A DNA stretch of 64,000 bases from Larix kaempferi (Eukaryota; Streptophyta; Pinopsida; Pinales; Pinaceae). A program made the position numbers and the translations under genes. The notes under the pieces were generated by a model. The model was not told where the DNA came from, did not search any database, and was given only the letters and a program-made list of their open reading frames with translations. The stretch lies in the NCBI GenBank assembly GCA_027924585.1, contig BSBM01000125.1:2113001-2177000 (forward strand), read 5' to 3'. This document shows positions 33,815-45,829 of this stretch, one piece after another (positions within the stretch are counted from its first letter, which is position 1; each line of letters starts with the position of its first letter).

Positions 33815-35246
33815 TGTTGGTCTCTATAATTGCCAATTAATTAAAAATTAATAAACAAAGTGCTCAATATAAATTATCAACCAAGGGAAGTATGATTATT
33901 GCAAAGGTAATCAAGCAAAATATATATGCATAAACATTTATGCAACTGATGAATTAGAAAATCACCCAAATTATCTAATTGCTAAGGCTATGCTCTACTC
34001 ATTGCTAAATCCAACTTCAATTATTAATTGACTGTTAAAATCAAGGAAATTTACAATCCTTCCACAGTATCAGTTCTGGAATCAATTATTTCAAGAGTAA
34101 ATTAATAAACTTGCTTTTGCAAGAAGTTAAATCCTACATCAACTCTTAAAGAAGATTCAATCTGTGATTGCAACAATTAACTTTGAAGGAAATCAATCTT
34201 CTTATGTTCTAGAAATTATCTGTTATCTATCAATTCTATAATTCAAAAAAAGAAATGAAGTACTCAACGATATGCAGAGACAGAGCACAGCTGTATCAGC
34301 CTAAAATAAATAACACACTTGCAATAAGAAACCACACATTACTCAGTCAACTGTTTCAACAAATCAAACCAAAGAAAAGCCATAAATGGAAATCCTATTC
34401 TAATTACTCACACGGTTTCAACAAAGAAGAATCGAAATTTAGAAATCCTATGCTTAGTAATTAATTGTTTCAGCAAATGAAATCTAACTAGCAATCCACA
34501 CCACACGAAATGAAAGAATTAAACAACTAACTAATTCAGCAACTCTATAAGAAAGAAGGCCCTGGCCTTCTAACAGAGGTGTCACTAAAGGATACCAAAT
34601 TAACTCAGCAACAATGAATCAAGAAAACTCTATCTCTTTCATTAATGGATAAGTTCAATTACAGAAAAGCTCCCCACTCCTGTTACAATTCTTCTTTAAA
34701 AATAAGCCTAACCTTCTGAACCCTCTCATCTTCCTATTTATATGAGATAAGACAATTCAGGTCCTTCAGATAGGCTGTTGGATCAGTGGTAAAAAAATAG
34801 AAACTGTTACAGCATAATTACAATCAGAATCAAATATGTTTCATAAGCATTGGAGCACTTTATGATCCAACTGATCAAACATCTTGAGCGAGTCCCGGGA
34901 GGCCGCATGGATAAGTGCTTTAACTGCCCCTGTAACAGACTGAACCCGGGCCCAGAAAAGGCGTGATCGATGGCCACGTACTTCTTCATCTGCGTGTCTC
35001 AGCAAGCTGATACACCTGTATCTCATTACTTCCGTTGATCCTTCACAAGTCAACACAATTAGGAATAAAACCCATAATCACAATTAATCCTTAAGCATTA
35101 AATATAACAAAGCAATAATGAGTTATACCTGTTTGAATCCATGATTTTCCTTGGAAAAGTAATGACTTATTTGTAATAATAGGAAAAAGACATGGAAAAG
35201 GATCTTAATGGAAGTGAGCAAAAAGGGACATTTCCATCACCCAACA
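33815..35246 (-). mobile_element. 3' LTR of gypsy-F (1,432 bp)
   Basis: Uninterrupted copy, matching 45833-46782 plus 49852-50360. It lacks about 30 bp (ATTTAAGCAGCCATGAAGAT region) present in the other copy. Confidence 0.93.
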
Positions 35247-35255
35247 TCTCCCCCC
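35247..35255 (-). other. Polypurine tract of gypsy-F
   Basis: The minus strand reads GGGGGGAGA directly before the LTR start TGTTGGGTG. Confidence 0.9.
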
Positions 35256-35521
35256 AACTATCCAATTGCTTGTCCTCATGCAACATGCTCCAACTAATCT
35301 GAATCTGAGTCGGACTCGAATCTCTTTCTATGGAAGTTGGTGAAGTTGAAGGAGGATTCAGGCTTCTCCCCAGGACTTAGAAACCCATTACAAGCAATCA
35401 ATTTTGTCCAACATTTCCTTTCTGCTTTCTTGGTCAATTGGTAGATGCTTCTGTACTTTCTTTCAGGAAACCATAGGAGAGGGGACCTAAATCTTATCCC
35501 CAGCCAGCTTGGCCCACATGT

Positions 35522-36382
35522 CTACATACATTTTACATATGCTGGTGCTCGGGAAAAGGCATATTTAAAGTTTTCGAAACAATAAGGGTCTTGTGTCCTT
35601 AGAATCTCAGAAGAGACCTCCCATCTCTGCTTATTGCCTTCCACTGCATACACTTCTTGTTGTGAGATTATTCTGACACGGCGAGATATAATTCTTTGTT
35701 GAAATGTTATCAGATAATCAACCTTCTGAGGAGAGGGGAGATGCCTCTTATGCCTTGAAACCAAGGCCACAGGGGATTGAGGTCCCCCCCTTATCCAAAG
35801 AGTGGAAGTGGTTTCATTCTTTTGGATGGTCTGAGAGGCATGCCACCAATTCATATGATTTGTAACAAAAGAAGTGAATGCCCTCAAGTGAATGTCACCT
35901 ATATGAGGAAGTGGATTAGACCGAAGGTCCATAAAACAAGCCAATTCATGTAGATACAACTCACAAAGTATATTTTTCTTAGAGAAATCACTCTGAGAAA
36001 GAGCTTCTGAGAATTGAGGAGTTGTCACAATCTTATAGGGCCTCCCTTCCTTTAGAGCCTTAAGCTTAAAAAAAATCATCTGTTCATACAAAAATACTAA
36101 ATAGGACGGGGATGGAGCTCTGCAACTCAAGAGTTCTTGAATTAGATTATGCAATTGTTCTTTCTCCTGTTTCATGGTTTATAATTTTCTCAGCTCTTTC
36201 AATTCTTCCCGCAAACTTTCCCATTGGAGTTTTTGGAAGAATAATTCCTCAGACCATCTTTCTCTAAGTTCTTTAATGGATTTTCTATGTTCATGTTGGG
36301 GAACCATTCCTTCTTCGCACAGAGCAGCATGATATCTCCATTTACTGATTTCAAGTTTGAGCAGAGAAAGTTCCTTGGCCAT
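35522..36382 (-). pseudogene. Gypsy-F ORF3, C-terminal part (coiled coil plus unknown domain)
   Basis: From the ATG at 36382 the minus strand encodes a charged helical segment (SIKELRERWSEELFFQKLQW and on), a single TAA at 36179-36181, then in the same frame a 217-residue segment ending at 35522. That segment includes LVFLYEQMIFFKLKALKEGR and PYKIVTTPQFSEALSQSDF. It is not gag, pol or an obvious membrane envelope: no hydrophobic signal or anchor is seen. It is probably the C-terminal end of the same large protein as the frames at 36480-39073. Function unknown. Confidence 0.6.
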
Positions 36383-36479
36383 CTCCTAATTTCTACCACT
36401 TTTTGTGTCTTCTTCCTCTTCTGAATTTAGCTCAATAACTTCCAAATATTTCAGGGTCCTTGCTTTATCATCATGATTC

Positions 36480-37309
36480 CTTGTTGGGGCTTGGTCTGGA
36501 GACACCAGATCCTGTGTTTCAGCAGTTTCTTTCAATCCATTAGCTCATTGAACATAGCAGTCCTTTCTTGTGCCATAACATCAACAAATTCTAAATGTAC
36601 TGTTGGTTCTTGTGTTTCAACTGTTTTCTCTTTCAGTGCCACGGTTTCAACAACTTCTTCTTATGCTGTTGATTCTTGTGGTTCGACAGCTTCTTCTTTC
36701 TGTGCCACATGCTCAACAAATTTTTCTTGTGCCGTTGGTTCTTTTGTTTTATCATCTTCTTCTTTTTGTGCCACATTCTCGGCAAATTCTTCTTGTGTTG
36801 TTGGTTCTTGTGTTTCAGCAGCTTCTTCTTGTGGCATTGATTCAAATTGCGTTGTTGGTTGTTTCAATAGCTTCTTCATGTGGCATTGATTCGAAGACCT
36901 CAGTGATTAGTTCATGTGCCACTGGTTCTTGTGGTTTAGTGGCTTCTCTTGGAATTTTGTATATATGTGTCTCGACATTCTCTTCTTGGATTGTTGGTTT
37001 TGAAACCCCAGCAGTTTCTTGTGCAAAATTGTCCTCAAACTATTTTCCTCTAATTTCTTTCTCATCCATAGGTGAATGGGTTGCTTCCTTTTTCTGATGA
37101 TGTTCATCCTCCTCCATTGAATCTTCTTGTACCTTCTCCTTCTCTTCTCGTCTCAATTTCCCAAGTTTCCAGGATGAAAATCCCATGATCGTGACTTCAT
37201 ACCCTGACCTTTCAAAAATGTACCCATATTCTTGGCAGACAAACTCCTCATGCTCCTGATTTTCCGAAACAAAGGGTGAATTCTCCACATGATCGACAGC
37301 CTCATTCAA
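36480..37309 (-). pseudogene. Gypsy-F ORF3, acidic repeat region
   Basis: The minus strand encodes MNEAVDHVENSPFVSENQEH and an acidic/basic stretch (37040-37309). After a frameshift come Glu/Thr/Pro-rich peptide repeats of about 22 residues (QEPTTQEEFAENVAQKEE, QEPTAQEKFVEHVAQKEE) encoded by a 63-66 bp tandem DNA repeat at about 36590-36850. Stops and shifts break the frame. Upstream (about 37320-37460) lies a leucine-zipper-like ENLLFENNLLKQ. Confidence 0.6.
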
Positions 37310-37830
37310 TGTGCTTAATCTTTGAATTTCCTGCTTCCTAAAAACTTCTTTCAGTTATTGAATTTCTTCTTTAAGGACCCGTACCTACTGTTTCAGCAGA
37401 TTATTCTCAAAGAGCAGGTTCTCTACTTGATTTTGATCCACACTTACAGCATATTTTTGTGTTTCAGCGGGTGACTGAGGTTTTAAGATTGGGATTTGAA
37501 TGTGTGCCCCGGTTGCTGGTACTGCTTCTGCTGTAGCAGAAGATCGAGTCCTCCTCTATTTTGATTGACTGGGAGACTGTTTCGTAGTGAGGGACCTCTT
37601 CTTCTTTCTTTGTGATGTAGAGGGTGTGAGATTTTCTGGGAGAATTTCAATTTCCACTGGGACAGAAAAAAGGGAAACCATCCTTTGATGATGATTCCTC
37701 CCCTAACTTATTTCCTCCTTCTCCAGTTTCAACATCAGCAGAATACTCAATTTCATGAATTACCACAGTCTGATTTTCAATTTCCTCCTTCTTTTCCTCC
37801 ATGTTGGCCTCTGTTTGTTGAGTTGGGATT

Positions 37831-39073
37831 CTAACAGGCTCCTGGGGATTTAAATTTTGAAAGTTCTCTGTAGTTTACCAGCTTCTTCAGGATCTTCATC
37901 CCCCCAACTATATTTGACAAGTTTCGCGCGTCATCTTCCTCACTGCTATCTTCTTCCTCTATGGGCACATGGTCTACTCTTACCCCAGCAAGAAATTGTC
38001 CCCAGGATTGATTTCTTCTTTCAAGGGCTCTCAAGATTAGTAGTTTATGAGGCCATGATTGGTAATGGAGGCTTGAGGATGGTGAGACCCTCGGGCATAA
38101 TGTGCATATTAATCAATTCATTGTGACGCGGGTGGGAGAGTAGAATGAAATCATAGGTGTAAACAAATTTGTACCTACCTTCACATGTAATGTATTTATT
38201 CAGGAATATGGTGACTTGGTCCCAAGGCTGAGGTAGAATTTCCAATGTTGTGCCATGTCCTTTTGGTTGAACGCTCTCCCTTGCTCCAAGGAAATATTCT
38301 ACTGCAGTCAGGTTGGGCCTCTTCCGATCGAACCATATTCTCCCAGTTCTCGGAAATCCCTCTTAATTGTGACGCGGGTGGGAGAGTAGAATGAAATCAT
38401 AGGTGTAAACAAATTTGTACCTACCTTCACATGTAATGTATTTATTCAGGAATATGGTGACTTGGTCCCAAGGCTGAGGTAGAATTTCCAATGTTGTGCC
38501 ATGTCCTTTTGGTTGAACGCTCTCCCTTGCTCCAAGGAAATATTCTACTGCAGTCAGGTTGGGCCTCTTCCGATCGAACCATATTCTCCCAGTTCTCGGA
38601 AATCCCGTGACTTCTTCTAACACATGCTCCGAAACATCGACCCTCAGACCCCTGAATTCTGAACAATCACCTCTTAAATTCATGGCGAACAGTAATTCCA
38701 TTTCCCCATGAAATCCACTCAACTTTTCAAAATATGTCGTCCATCCGGCTTCCTCAAAGATGTTGAAAACTTCTCTGTTTTTGCGCAGGGAGTCCATCGA
38801 CTCAGGCTCGTGGCGGACTACAGAACCCCCCATACTTCCTTCTCTTTGATAATCCCAGACAATACGAGCGAAAATTTCCCAATTCAGACACTGGAGTTGC
38901 AGCATGCAACGACAATAATGAATAGTAGAGAGTTCATTGGTATTTTTAGAAAGTTGGTGCATTATGGAATAAGCTTGTGTGAAAAAGTTGTCGCATGGAT
39001 TGGGTAGGGTGACAGTGGTCAATAAATGTGGAGAGGGTAGTGATTGGACGTGTTGGTTAAATGTTGATGACAT
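37831..39073 (-). pseudogene. Gypsy-F ORF3, N-terminal domain with internal 241-bp duplication
   Basis: The ATG at 39073 starts a 236-codon frame containing IFEEAGWTTYFEKLSGFHGE, LRVDVSEHVLEEVTGFPRTG and PWDQVTIFLNKYITCEG. A stop (TAA at 38363-38365) lies in the 5-bp joint between two identical 241-bp copies; the same frame continues through the second copy to ELINMHIMPEGLTIL, and after a shift to LERRNQSWGQFLAGVRVDH and an acidic SSEEDD run. Without the duplication the domain is about 280 residues, globular, with no transmembrane segment. It resembles hypothetical proteins I associate with plant retroelements, but I cannot name the family. It follows pol, where other elements may carry env-like or PMD-like ORFs. 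Confidence 0.65.
38120..38606. repeat. Identical 241-bp tandem duplication inside ORF3
   Basis: 38120-38360 and 38366-38606 read the same base for base by eye, separated by TCTTA. Period 246 bp (82 codons), so the frame is kept but the joint makes a stop. Confidence 0.95.
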
Positions 39074-39946
39074 GGATATGCAAACAAAATATAATAATAA
39101 TTACTTTTTCCATTCATTCCTAGTCATACCCGTGATTAGAGTTCATACATGTGCCCTTACCGTACTTGAGCATCGAATTGTGAGGTGGCGTACCTTGGTG
39201 TCAAATCGGTTGACGAAGACATCACTTCACACGTGGCTCCGAGAAGTCGGTTGGCCATTATCTAGTTGGAGAGTTGAGCACATCCATGTCAGAGTTTAAT
39301 TGCATTAATGAGTGGGAACTTTTGAAAAAAAAATCGGCTTCAAATTTGAAAGAGAACTGTGGCAGAGTTTCGGCAGAGAGTTGGTGAAGTTTCAGCAATA
39401 GGATTAGCGGAGTTTCGAAAAAAAGATGAAAAACTAGCGGAGTTTCGGTAGAAGGTTGGTGGAGTTTCAACGGTAAGATTGGCATAGTTTTGGCAAAAAC
39501 CTGAAAAACTGGTAGAGTTTCTGCAGAATCTGCGGAGTTTTGGCAGAATTTTAGCAAAGTTTCCACAATCGCTTTCTCTAATCCGTCACTATCCAGCAGC
39601 TGCAGAGGACCTCTCATCACTTCACAGTCGATTGGCCCATTACGACTATTCCTTTCCTCTCGGGTCCTTCGCATCTCATCTCTGCACACAATTTTCTTAA
39701 AAAAAACAATTAAAACTGAAGATAAAAACTATCAGGAAGTCTATAAATTAAAACCAAATTAGAAAAATAAAGAAAATCAAAATGAATTTATTTATTTACA
39801 AAATTTCTTATGAAAAATACGGAGCAAACTCAAAGAGTTGGAGAAACGGGAAGAGATTATTGTTCCTGTACCAATTTACAATTTGGATCAACAACAACAT
39901 TAGAGGCAAAGGCATCCTTCAACAGAGGCTTATGGTAAAGCCGCAA
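39074..39946 (-). other. Gypsy-F spacer between integrase and ORF3
   Basis: Contains a degenerate short repeat on GGCGGAGTTTCGGCAGA (39355-39570) and AT-rich DNA. The frame open across the repeat (39258-39689, minus) has repetitive composition and is probably not a gene. Confidence 0.5.
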
Positions 39947-40960
39947 CTAATGACCATTAGAAAATAGTGGAGTTTGATATTCGTCAATTGTGGTCAGTCG
40001 AACAGTTCCATTATCAAACACTTTATCCACTTTATAAGGCCCCAACCATGTGGTGCGCAGTTTACCCTTAAAGTCCTTTTTTAACCATGAATCGTATAGT
40101 AGATCCCAATCCCCTTCACAGAACGTTTTCTTCTTAATAAACCTATCATTCCACTTAGAACGTTGCTGCTGAATCACTGAAGTCTGATGTATAGCTGCTG
40201 CGCGCTTCTCATTGAGTTCATCTAGCTGATTCAACCAATCCTTTTGAGCTTATGTTAAATCCAAGTTTGCTTCCTAAGTCGTCCTCAAAGTTTTAATTTC
40301 AAATTCCACAGGGAAGATGACATTTTTCCTGTAGACCAATTCATAAGGAGAGAATCTTGTGGTGCTACGCCATGTAGTTCGATATGCCCATAGTGCTTCA
40401 GGGAGTCTTTCAGCCTAGTCCTTATGATGACTCTTCACTATTTTTGTAAGAATAGCTTCAATAACTTTATTTGTACTTTCCACTTGGCCATTGGCATGTG
40501 GATGATATGGTGAAGTTATTTGATGCTGAATATGATATTTTTGCAAAAGAGATTCCATCTTTAAGGATACAAACTACGATCCCACATCTGTCACAATTTC
40601 CTTAGGAACTCCAAAACGAGTAAAAAATTCTTCATATAGGATATCTATGACAGATTGATCAGTTGCTTTCACCTGGGCTTTGGCCTCAACCCATTTAGTC
40701 ATATAGTCTGTGCAAACCAGAATCTAAACCCTTTGATTTGAAGGAGGGTTGATGGGCCCAACAAAGTCCAAAGCCCGTCTCTGAAAAGGTTCCACCACTA
40801 ATTGTGGTTGGAGAGGCGTTGACCCATCCTTTGGCAGCTATCACAAGCTTGCACATACTTTCTTGCATCCTGAAACAGGGTTGGTTAGAAATAACCCATG
40901 CGTAACACCTTATTTCTCGTCCTTTTATAAAAAAAATGTCCCCCACGGGGCCCATCATGA
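39947..40960 (-). pseudogene. Gypsy-F integrase
   Basis: The minus strand, with several stops and shifts, reads the end of the HHCC finger (ACDSCQRMG), then FVGPINPPSNQ, DYMTKWVEAKA, the second Asp in EIVTDVGS, and SPYHPHANGQVESTNKVIE with the catalytic Glu. ALWAYRTTWRSTTRFSPYEL and a C-terminal KWNDRFIKKKTFCEGD..KGKLRTTWLGPYKVDKV segment complete it; it stops at 39947. The order is that of plant gypsy integrases. Stops near 40580 and 40420 and the frame changes make it inactive. Confidence 0.9.
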
Positions 40961-41649
40961 CATGCCTTCAGGATACTGTGGATTTCATCTTCCCTCACAC
41001 ATCGTCTGATTTCCAAATCTAGCCCAGTGTAAAAGAGATACCCCTCTATCCAACAATACTGAGCACTTTGCTGAACAATCCTTCTTCTTTCCCTTTTTGA
41101 TAGATGAGCCGGAAGCTTCCCTACAACAAGATAATTAGCAATATCTGCATACCAAGGTGAGTGAATTGAAACTGCAAACACATGTTCATCATGAAAGGGG
41201 TCCTCGATAGGCGAATTATCATCATTATTGGTTAGTCGAGAAAAAAAATCAGCAACAACATTTTCTTTTCCTGGTTTATCAATAATCATAATATCAAATT
41301 CTTGCAGTAATAGCAACCACCTAGTCACTCGAGCATTAGTAACAGGTTTATTCATTAAATATTTAATGGTTGAGTGATCGGTATGCACAAAAGTAGAGTA
41401 CCCAGTGATATAGTGCATGAACTTATTGATGGCATAAATGACCGCAAGGAATTCCTTCTCCGTTACTGTGTAATTAAGTTCAGCAGGGGCCAAATTTTTG
41501 CTGATATAGTAAATAGCATAAGGAATATGAGCCTCTTGATGTCCCAACACAATTCCAATAGCGATATCATAAGCATCAGAATAAATATGGAAAGGTAAGG
41601 CCCAATTGGGTCCACGCAAAATCAGTGCTATGGATAAACTTTTCTTCAA
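40885..41649 (-). pseudogene. Gypsy-F RT end, RNase H and integrase finger
   Basis: Open for 254 codons: FHIYSDAYDIAIGIVLGHQE (first RNase H Asp), IPYAIYYISKNLAPAELNYT, VTEKEFLAVIYAINKF, FVHTDHSTIKYLMNK, RWLLLLQEFDI, KPGKENVVADFFSRL, and the integrase start CHDGPRGGHFFYKRT. It ends with a stop inside the finger at 40885. Confidence 0.92.
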
Positions 41650-41954
41650 TTCTGCGAATGTTGTTTGGCATGCATCTGTCTAATTAAATTGTGCATCCTT
41701 CATTAGTAAGGTAAATAGAGGAGTTGCTAGTTTAGAAAAATTTTCAATGAAATGTATGTAATAGCCATCATGTCCAAGAAAACTACGTACCTCTTTCTAT
41801 GTACCAGGAACAGGGATGTTCACAATTACCTTTATTTTAGCAGGATCAACTTGTATTCCTGTAGTAGATATGAAGTGCCCAAGGACTACACCCTCACTCA
41901 TCATCATATGACATTTCTCAGTGTTGAGAGATAGGTGAGTCTAATCACAGTGTT

Positions 41955-43523
41955 TTAAAACCTTTTCCAAATTATGCAAAACCTCATCGAAACTACTACC
42001 GTAAGGAGTGAAATCATCGATAAAATTTCCATACAGTCATTAACCATTTTAGAGAAAATTCCAACTACATCCCTTTGAAACGTAGCCGATGCATTACATA
42101 ACCCAAAAGGAAGTACCCTATATGCAAAAGTTCCCCAAGGACATGTGAAGGTAGTCTTATTTTGATCTTCAGGGGCAATCTGAATCTGATTATACTCATT
42201 GAAGCCATCTAAAAAGGAGAAGAATTTTTTTTCCGGACAAGGTATCCAAAACTTGATCAATAAATGGAAAGGGGAAATGGTCTTTTGTGTTTCTTTGTTC
42301 AATTCTCGGTAATCCACACAGACCCGCCATTTTCCATTTTTATTAGGTACAATAACTAATGGGGAAACCCATTCACTGTCCGAAATAGGGTAAATAAATC
42401 TTGAGTTTATAAGCTTTTGAATCTCTTCCTTCACAATGTCTCTTAAACTTGGGTTCATTCTGCATTGGGGCTGGCATATGGGACGACAGTCATTCTTAAT
42501 GTAAATGTGGTGAGTACATAACTCAGAGGGAATACATCTCATGTTAGTGTACTCCCACGTAAAGGCTTCCTTATGTTGTTTCAACAGTGTAATTAGACGT
42601 TCCAATTCTTCAGGCGCAAGATTGGGGTTAACATTTAAAGTTTTTCTAGGCTCGATTTCTATTGGGATACTCTTTGAATTCTCAATCAAGGGAACAGTTT
42701 CAACACTTTTAGCAAGGACTTCCTCAGTAATCTCTTCTTGTTCACATTCATTCATGGTATTATCCAAAATTTGGTACGCCTGTCTGGAAACCGTCATCGG
42801 TTTGCTAATGAAACTGCTGATGGTCTCATCCTTAGTTTCATATTTGAAAGTCAAGGCCCTTCCTATAGTAAGAATACATTGCGCGCTCTCTTCTTCTTCT
42901 AGATCTACCCATAATGGAGTTTCAACATCTAAACTAGGTTTTGCTGGAGGATAAAGGGTCAGTTTTTTTGTATTGGTCCCATCAGAGATCGTCATGGATC
43001 ATGATCTACAGCTGATATACGCGTTTGTTGTAACCAACCATGGTCTACCTAGAATGAGTGGATGTCCCCCCAACTGGGATTTAGGTTTTAATACGAGGAA
43101 GTCTGTAGGGTATTCCCATGAATTGACAAAAACCACTAAATCATCCAAAATTCCCTCAGGTCTAATTGTGGATCTATCGTCCAATTCTAGCACCGTGGGG
43201 GTTGGTCTAAGATTGGTAAGCCCCAAATTCTTTACGGTTTCAATGGTAATTACATTTATTGTTGCCCCTAAATCGACTAAAAGATTTGGAATCTCAATGT
43301 ATCCAATATGTACTGTGACAGTGGGATTGTCAGGATCATCATATTTAGCCACAGGGACCTTCCCCATCATAAATTCATACAACTTTCCCACCACATGAAC
43401 TATCAAAGGATATTTAGGTTTCCTTCCTGGTTTCTTTACACATAAATATCTAAGAGTTTTGGCATAAATGGGTACATCATGCAGGGCTTGCAACAATGGA
43501 ATCTTAATGTAAAGGTTCTTCAA
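41955..43523 (-). pseudogene. Gypsy-F protease and reverse transcriptase
   Basis: Protease (42999-43523): LVDLGATINVITIETVKNLG with the D-x-G core, and ILGRPWLVTTNAYI, both typical of the Tat/Athila group. A stop near 42999 separates it from the next open frame, which starts at 42995 in a different frame. RT (41955-42995): PICQPQCRMNPSLRDIVKEE, WVSPLVIVPNKNGKWRVCVD, FFSFLDGFNEYNQI, FAYRVLPFGLCNA. The catalytic FIDD at about 42010-42024 is out of frame because one T of a T-run is missing; beyond it the reading continues in another frame. Confidence 0.92.
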
Positions 43524-43943
43524 TTCCCCCAGAAGGTTAAAATATGGTTGCTCAGGTGCTTTCTATAGAGTTAATCGCTCAGGATACAACGGACTTCTTG
43601 GAATTCTTGTAGGGATCTCTTCATCATATGTTTCAATCAGTGTCTTAGCAAGTGTTTCAGTATTCTCAACAATGGCAATTGTTGTGCCGGTCAGGATTTT
43701 CACTTGTTTATTTGTTTTTTCTTCGGTGACAGGGGATGGAACATCCTCAATGACAATAGGTTCTACCACCCTCCCAGATCATAAATTGAGTTCATTACAG
43801 GGGATAGGGGTGATAGAATAAGTTGGCATATTTGTTGTTTCAAATTGTTGCACTGCTTTATTATTGGGGTTAGGAGTGGGTTGAGCAGGCAGTTGAGGTC
43901 GTAGTGGTGCGTTGATTGGTGCTACATTATTAGGGAGTTGCAG

Positions 43944-45717
43944 CTATGGTTGCCGATATTGTTGGTGAGGAAATTGGTTATGAGGGAATTGATTCCCTGG
44001 GTAAGGATTTCTCCACCCTGGAGACCAATGGGTTTGTTGGTTTGACTGAGGTTCCCATGACATCCAGGGAGTAGGATATTGCATTGGAGATTGAGTAGTT
44101 GGTTGCCATTGGTTATTAGGATAAGAGTATTGTGGAGGAAATTGACTATTCATATTATTCCAGGAATTAAAAGATATAGGATATGGATTCATACCTGGAG
44201 CACAAGGTTTCCAAGGCTTCTTTTGTGAGATAAAATAAGCTTGCTCCATGTCCCCATTAGATGCTTGGAAAACCGCCTTAGCTTTTGGCAATGAAGGGCA
44301 CTCATTGGTGTTGAGCTCCAAATCACACAAACCACACACCTCTACCTTGTCAAGTGGGCATTCCCTTAATGGGTGCCTCTTTCTGCATTTAGCACTGAAT
44401 ATGCCCAGTGCCAGATCTTCCTCTGCCTGCCTCTGATTTGTTATTAGAACATCCAATTGTGAGGAAATGGAATTCATCATATCGGTTTTGAAGTTTTCAA
44501 GAAGATTACCTATTTCTACTCATGTAGCTCATACCACTAGCTAACTGTTGTGCCCTTGTAAAGACATCTCGATCTCTTGTGATGGTTTTGGAAGATCCCC
44601 TAGAGTATCTTCGACATAGATCTACAATTTGGTCGAAAGGTTCTCTTGAGATATCCCCTTTTCCTAACAGATTGAGCATATCCAGACAATCTTCTCTCAT
44701 TCCTCGCAATAATATGATTTCCAGGACATCTCTCCCAATGTTAGCATGGCCAGATCGCTGCAAATTATACAAGAGTCTCTCCACAAAATCTTCCAAACTC
44801 TCATCCTCTTTCTGGACCATTTTGAACAGTTATTCCCTTCTGTCCTTGGTTCTACAATAATATTGATATTTAGAAAGAAAGACTTGTTTCATTTGGTCCC
44901 ATGCCGTAACAGTCTCTACCACCCAAACTCATGAACCAACGTAGGGCATTTCCCTTCAAGGTGGCAGGAAATAGTTTCAACTTTTGTTCATTGGATGTGT
45001 AGTCGTAACTTCGACAAAGAATGTCAAACTCAAAAAGGAACTCATCTGGTTCCTCAATGGACTTACCATAGAAATTAGGCAACACTGAGGGCGAAATGTT
45101 CTTCATAGGAGCCACCCCAAGCGTCTGTCGAATGGGAATTCAAGGGTACCAATTGTTTCTCCATGTGGATTGTTTCCATTTTCCCCCACTACTTCTTCAT
45201 GATCATTAGGGCGCTCTCTATGCTCTCCATTATCTTCGTTATTCATTTATTTCTTGTCTTCTTGCTCCTTTCTTCTTCTTTCTTCCTCAAATCCCCGTCG
45301 ATGTTCCAACCACCTTTCCTTGGTGACCTCATGCCCGTTAATTTGATAAAATTCCTCTGCATTCCTTATACCCACAACACTTCCCTTATCTTCTGTAGGA
45401 TGCCTCTCATAGGTAGGAGTGGGAATTTCTGTTATCTTCTCCACGGTTGATATTGATGATTCAAGCTTAGGGAGAATATGGCTTCCTCTTCCTGAAGATA
45501 TCCGCGATAATCTGGTCGAGGAATCAACTTTGGCAATTAATTCATCGATAAATATTTGTCTTCCTAGACCTTGGTTACTACCACGACTTCTTCCACCTAC
45601 AAAGTTAGTGCTTTTGGGGGTTTCATGTTCTTGAGTCTTCTTGTATTCATGCAAGCTTAAATAATCATACCTTGATCTCGAGGTAGGAACCCGCTCGGTC
45701 TGTTGAAGGATGCGCAA
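43944..45717 (-). pseudogene. Gypsy-F gag
   Basis: Three frames cover it: 45247-45717 (N-terminal, SRSRYDYLSLHEYKKTQ, acidic tail RRGFEEERRRKEQ); 44870-45115 and 44506-44820 (capsid: LPNFYGKSIEEPDEFLFEFD, QKLKLFPATLKGNALRWFM, DFVERLLYNLQRSGH); 43944-44480 (nucleocapsid with Cys/His clusters CRKRHPLREC and CGLCDLELNTNEC, then a Pro/Gln/Asn-rich tail). Frameshifts separate them (for example after SLGG near 44925). Similar to gag of plant Tat-type elements. Confidence 0.88.
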
Positions 45718-45812
45718 CTCTTCACTGCATCTTATCGTTCCTGCAACCCAAAATCAAGATAGCTAAAGAAAAAAAAACTAATCATCTACAATCTATGTCT
45801 ACCAATTACCTT

Positions 45813-45829
45813 CATTGGGAATGACGCCA
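45813..45829 (-). other. Primer-binding site of gypsy-F (degenerate tRNA-Asp)
   Basis: Minus strand TGGCGTCATTCCCAATG, three bases from the LTR; compare TGGCGCCGTTGCCGGGG of the element at 7381. Confidence 0.75.

Noticed and set aside
39258-39689. 143-codon minus-strand frame with LKLHQ.SAETL repeats
   Set aside because: It translates a degenerate short tandem repeat between integrase and ORF3; no independent support.
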